A DNA stretch of 7,915 nucleotides, from assembly GCA_910588625.1 (NCBI GenBank), contig CAJUQN010000112.1, positions 1 through 7,915 on the forward strand, read 5' to 3'. Under the pieces are notes generated by a model that worked only from the letters and a program-made list of their open reading frames with translations, was not told the DNA's origin and searched no databases. Of the stretch, positions 5,863-7,915 are shown piece after piece. The DNA is from an uncultured Oscillospiraceae bacterium (GTDB taxonomy: Bacteria; Bacillota; Clostridia; Oscillospirales; Oscillospiraceae). Both the position numbers and the translations under genes were made by a program. How positions within the stretch are numbered: position 1 is the first letter of the stretch; every line of letters begins with the position of its first letter.

Positions 5863-7419
5863 TTACTTGCCCAGATAGTTGGCCCCGTCGGTCAGGGCGG
5901 TGGGGAAATTGGCGGTCACCTCGTCTATCCAGATCTGCTGAGCCTCGCTGGCCAGAGCGCTGCGGGCGGTGTCCATCCAGACCGGCTCGTTTTCACCCAC
6001 GTAGTAGATCAGATGATAGCCGTAATAACCGTTGGTGGCGCCCTCCTCGGCAGAGTGCTGGACCATACCTACGTCACCGGGCTTGCGGCTGCTGTCGAAC
6101 ACCCACTCGTCGAACTCTAGGACAAACTTGTTCTTGGAATTGCGCTCATACAGGCCGCCGTTGGTATTGGAACCGGTGTCGTCGGACTTTTCGTTGGCTA
6201 GGTTGGCAAAGTCATCCTCAGTCTTGCCGCCGGCATCCCAGGCGGCCTGAATCTCGTCCATCTTGGCCTTGGCGGCGTCCCAAGCCTCGTCGGTGGGGGG
6301 GACCAGCTTGTTGTCGTCATCGGTGGTGCTCTCCGCGCGGGCAAGGATGTGGCGCACGTCCCGGGTGGGCTCGTCGGACAGATAGCGGTCGTGGAAGGAG
6401 ACAACGTAAAAGCCGCTTTCGCTCTCGATGAACTCTACCTTGTCCTTGTCCAGGGCCAGGAGCTGGTCGCGGTAGGAGGAGTTGACGGAGCTGATGCCCA
6501 CTACGCTGATGTGGTCGCCGGCGGTGGTCAGCTCATACTTATCGATCTGGGACTGGAAAGTGGCGCCGTTGTCGATGGCCTCCTGAGCCTCTTCGGCCTT
6601 CTTCTTGGCGTCGGCCTGGGCCTCCTCCTTCAGCTTGCTGACCTCCTCCTCGCTCAGGTCATTGCCGTCGGCGTCCTTCTCACTGACGGTGGCGATGGGA
6701 AAGTAGAGGTGGGAGTACTCGATGGTGTCCAAGCTGTCGGCGTTATCCTTGTAATAGGCGTCCAGTTCGTCTTGGGTGCAGGCATCGTAGAGCTCCTCAT
6801 ACTTGTCGCTGGCCGCCAGACTGGCCATCTGGTAGCGGGTGTACAGCTTTTCCAGAACAGAGGAGGTCATATAGGGGCCGTACATGGCCCGGAGATAGGC
6901 GGCGTAGCTGTAGCCGCTGGAGGCGGCCTGGGACTTGAGGTTGTCCACGTAGATATCCACGTTCTCCTTGACCTCGGCCTCGGTGTGGCCGGCCTTGGCG
7001 GCCTCCTCAGCCAGAGCCTTTTGCTGCTGGGCGTTGGTCAGGGCCTCATCCATAAAGTAGTCCCGATAGGTCTTGTTGTCAGCTTCGTTGTAGAACTGCT
7101 CGTCATCGGCCTTGGTGGTGTCGAAGGTGCCCATGCCGTAGGAGGCCATCTGGGCAGTGTACTGGCGGGCGCCGTAGTAGTAGTAGCTCAGTTCGGCGGC
7201 GGTCAAGGTGTCCCCGCCCACGGTGGCGGCGGAGGCCCGGGCCTGGAAAAAGCCGGAACGCCAAATAAGCAGTGCGGCCACCAATACCACGATGACAGCG
7301 GCGATCACGGAGTAGATGATGGTGGTGCGCTTGCGGGCGGCCTGCTCCTGCTGGAGCTTGACAGCCTTCTGGTCGGGCCCCGCATTCTGGCGCTGCTTTT
7401 TCTCTCTGGATGCGCTCAT
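5863..7419 (-). CDS. Membrane-anchored parvulin-type peptidyl-prolyl isomerase / SurA-PrsA-like foldase
   Basis: This 518-residue protein should help fold secreted proteins outside the membrane. A basic cytosolic tail (1-32) precedes one membrane segment (about 33-53, TIIYSVIAAVIVVLVAALLI), with the remainder outside. There is no lipobox cysteine, so unlike Bacillus PrsA it is anchored by a transmembrane helix. A long helical SurA_N-like region (about 60-225) is followed by a possible degenerate PPIase domain (about 232-345, beginning IEYSHLYF and ending SGFYVVSFHDRY, with a Lys/Glu/Ala-rich helix between). A canonical parvulin domain follows (about 354-475): RDVRHILARAES, DDFANLANEKSDD, NGGLYERN, FDEWVFDSSRKPGDVGMV and GYYGYHLIYYVGENEP. 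PrsA is usually about 290 residues, so this is the longer Clostridial form. The start ATG 7417-7419 has a modest GAGAGGA at about 7431-7437; in-frame stops just upstream exclude longer starts. It has its own promoter and terminator. Substrates are unknown. Confidence 0.88.
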   Translation of the reverse strand: MSASREKKQRQNAGPDQKAVKLQQEQAARKRTTIIYSVIAAVIVVLVAALLIWRSGFFQARASAATVGGDTLTAAELSYYYYGARQYTAQMASYGMGTFDTTKADDEQFYNEADNKTYRDYFMDEALTNAQQQKALAEEAAKAGHTEAEVKENVDIYVDNLKSQAASSGYSYAAYLRAMYGPYMTSSVLEKLYTRYQMASLAASDKYEELYDACTQDELDAYYKDNADSLDTIEYSHLYFPIATVSEKDADGNDLSEEEVSKLKEEAQADAKKKAEEAQEAIDNGATFQSQIDKYELTTAGDHISVVGISSVNSSYRDQLLALDKDKVEFIESESGFYVVSFHDRYLSDEPTRDVRHILARAESTTDDDNKLVPPTDEAWDAAKAKMDEIQAAWDAGGKTEDDFANLANEKSDDTGSNTNGGLYERNSKNKFVLEFDEWVFDSSRKPGDVGMVQHSAEEGATNGYYGYHLIYYVGENEPVWMDTARSALASEAQQIWIDEVTANFPTALTDGANYLGK

Positions 7420-7463
7420 AGTATATCAATCCTCTCAGTATTCGTGTTGTGACGTGCAGTCCG

Positions 7464-7499
7464 GCGGACGGTATTTTTGCGCAGGAATACCGGGTCCGC
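7464..7499 (-). promoter_or_regulatory. Stable hairpin in the 5' untranslated region of the foldase mRNA
   Basis: On the minus strand GCGGA (7499-7495) and CGGTATT (7492-7486) pair with AATACCG (7475-7469) and TCCGC (7468-7464): 12 pairs with a CC bulge and a 10-nt loop. It begins about 9 nt after the predicted transcript start. No T-tract follows and it does not cover the ribosome binding site at 7431-7437, so it is not a terminator or a simple translation blocker. It may protect the 5' end from decay or bind a regulator; the role is unknown. Confidence 0.6.
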
Positions 7500-7514
7500 A
7501 GAACGCTGCCCCCT

Positions 7515-7543
7515 ATTATAGCATGGGAAAACTACTGTTGCAA
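7515..7543 (-). promoter_or_regulatory. Sigma-A promoter of the foldase gene
   Basis: On the minus strand the -35 box TTGCAA (7543-7538) and -10 box TATAAT (7520-7515) are exactly 17 nt apart, with an extended -10 TGC just before TATAAT. The predicted start is near 7508, giving a leader of about 89 nt. It stands 30 bp past the terminator of the upstream RNA gene, so the foldase is transcribed independently. Confidence 0.85.
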
Positions 7544-7572
7544 GGTAAATTTGCGCGTTAGATAAAAATTCA

Positions 7573-7610
7573 TAAATAGAAAAGGCGGAAGGTGCTAGGC
7601 CCTTCCGCCT
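7573..7610 (-). terminator. Intrinsic terminator of the 6S RNA gene
   Basis: AGGCGGAAGG (7583-7592) pairs perfectly with CCTTCCGCCT (7601-7610) around an 8-nt loop. On the minus strand the stem is followed by the T-rich TTTCTATTT (7581-7573). It begins 13 nt after the closing helix of the RNA at 7624-7837 and ends that transcript before the foldase promoter. Confidence 0.85.
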
Positions 7611-7623
7611 ACTACTATATAAA

Positions 7624-7837
7624 TAGAACCCCCGCTGTGGCCGTGCCACCCCATTAAAAACCTGCACAAAAATGCAGGTGGGTCGCCTCCGCTTGGCTTT
7701 ACCGCTCCCAACGTCCAGGTGCCTCCGGAGAGGGCCGGGAGGTCTGCGAACCGCCAAACGAGGGGGGCGTCCCGTTTTAGAAATGTGGGTTTTAACAGGG
7801 CAAGGTCACGTAGTTAGAACCCAGCAGGGGTATTCTA
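7624..7837 (-). ncRNA. ssrS: 6S RNA (RNA polymerase-sigma A inhibitor)
   Basis: 6S RNA mimics an open promoter and binds the vegetative RNA polymerase holoenzyme. No protein fits this stretch, but it folds as a long irregular rod. A closing stem pairs TAGAA/TTCTA and CCCCTGCTG (7830-7822) with CAGCGGGG (7637-7630). CGTG (7810-7807) pairs with CACG (7645-7642), CCC with GGG, and TTAAAA (7795-7790) with TTTTAA (7659-7654). The central bubble leaves 16 nt open on the 5' side (7789-7774), opposite a small hairpin ACCTGCA/TGCAGGT (7679-7660). Beyond it GGG-A-CGCC (7773-7766) and GTTTGGC (7759-7753) pair with GCCAAGC (7697-7691) and GGCG-A-CCC (7687-7680), and an apical hairpin follows. Bubble-region text (CCCTG, then ATTTC) and the CACCT hairpin resemble Escherichia coli 6S. 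The length fits the family. Exact ends are uncertain, and I see no good -35 upstream; TAGAAT (7837-7832) could be a -10. Confidence 0.8.
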
Positions 7838-7840
7838 TTT

Positions 7841-7856
7841 TTCGGTGTCCACCGAA
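7841..7856. repeat. Short inverted repeat next to the 6S RNA gene
   Basis: TTCGGTG (7841-7847) and CACCGAA (7850-7856) are perfect inverted copies around 2 bp, able to form a 6-bp hairpin with a 4-nt loop. It lies where the 6S promoter would be expected. It could be an operator-like site or part of the same repeat element as the palindrome at 7875-7906. Confidence 0.5.
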
Positions 7857-7874
7857 GGGGGCGCCTCCGGCGGG

Positions 7875-7906
7875 GGTTACTTTCTCTCACGCGAGAGAAA
7901 GTAACC
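7875..7906. repeat. 32-bp palindrome with 14-bp perfect arms
   Basis: GGTTACTTTCTCTC (7875-7888) is followed by 4 bp and then its exact inverse GAGAGAAAGTAACC (7893-7906). The region between this and the 6S gene (7857-7874) is very GC-rich and contains a further small dyad, CGCC-TCC-GGCG (7862-7872). No T-tract follows on either strand, so it is not a typical terminator. The look is that of a dispersed intergenic hairpin repeat, but only one copy is in the window, so repetition elsewhere is inference. Confidence 0.6.
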
Positions 7907-7915
7907 AAAGAGCGC

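Noticed and set aside
6349..7452. A 367-codon open frame on the plus strand, opposite the foldase gene
   Set aside because: The product is very rich in Gly, Val and Leu with no motif, as expected from reading a GC-rich gene backwards. The minus-strand frame has a promoter, membrane segment, parvulin domain and terminator.
7416..7757. A 113-codon minus-strand open frame across the 6S RNA and foldase promoter
   Set aside because: It runs through a structured RNA, its terminator and a promoter. It has no ribosome binding site and no recognisable protein.

Overview
The window looks like chromosomal DNA of a GC-rich Firmicute, most likely a gut Oscillospiraceae/Ruminococcaceae-type Clostridium relative. 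The reasons are strong AGGAGG-type ribosome binding sites, clear sigma-A promoters (TTGATT-N17-TAAAAT, TTGACC-N17-TATAAT, TTGCAA-N17-TATAAT), a CsaB-type wall-polymer pyruvyl transferase, a PrsA/SurA-type extracytoplasmic foldase, and GC-rich genes separated by AT-rich intergenic control regions. The assignment is inference; no marker gene fixes the genus.

Layout from left to right. (a) 1-1024, minus strand: purine synthesis operon purE-purC. purC is cut by the left edge. A promoter and a roughly 150-nt structured leader precede purE. The leader holds a Rho-independent terminator and an upstream segment that could act as antiterminator, so it looks like a transcription-attenuating riboswitch or similar device. 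I could not match it to a riboswitch class. (b) 1094-4524, minus strand: a cell-surface polymer operon. Its first gene encodes one polypeptide joining a GT4 glycosyltransferase to a CsaB pyruvyl transferase; the second encodes another GT-B glycosyltransferase. (c) 4542-5108, plus strand: a PAP2 membrane phosphatase, divergent from csaB. The csaB promoter lies just upstream of, and back to back with, the phosphatase start. (d) 5059-5796, minus strand: tcdA, the t6A-to-ct6A tRNA dehydratase, whose 3' end overlaps the convergent phosphatase gene by 50 bp. (e) 5863-7419, minus strand: a membrane-anchored parvulin-type prolyl isomerase, followed by a strong terminator only 12 bp before the tcdA start codon and preceded by a strong promoter and a leader hairpin. 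(f) 7573-7837, minus strand: an untranslated RNA of about 214 nt with its own terminator. Its long irregular rod, central asymmetric bubble and small hairpin opposite the bubble match 6S RNA. (g) 7841-7906: two inverted repeats, one a near-perfect 32-bp palindrome, that look like an intergenic repeat element abutting the 6S gene.

How the parts may work together: csaB, the second glycosyltransferase and the PAP2 phosphatase form a plausible envelope cluster. It would assemble and pyruvylate a secondary wall polymer (the ligand of SLH-domain surface proteins) and recycle the polyprenyl carrier. The PrsA/SurA-like foldase acts in the same extracytoplasmic space. Purine synthesis, tRNA modification and 6S RNA are housekeeping functions with no evident functional tie to this cluster. 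I see no mobile gene, CRISPR array or defence system. The most notable unexplained elements are the purE leader, the CsaB fusion and the palindromic repeats beside 6S RNA.
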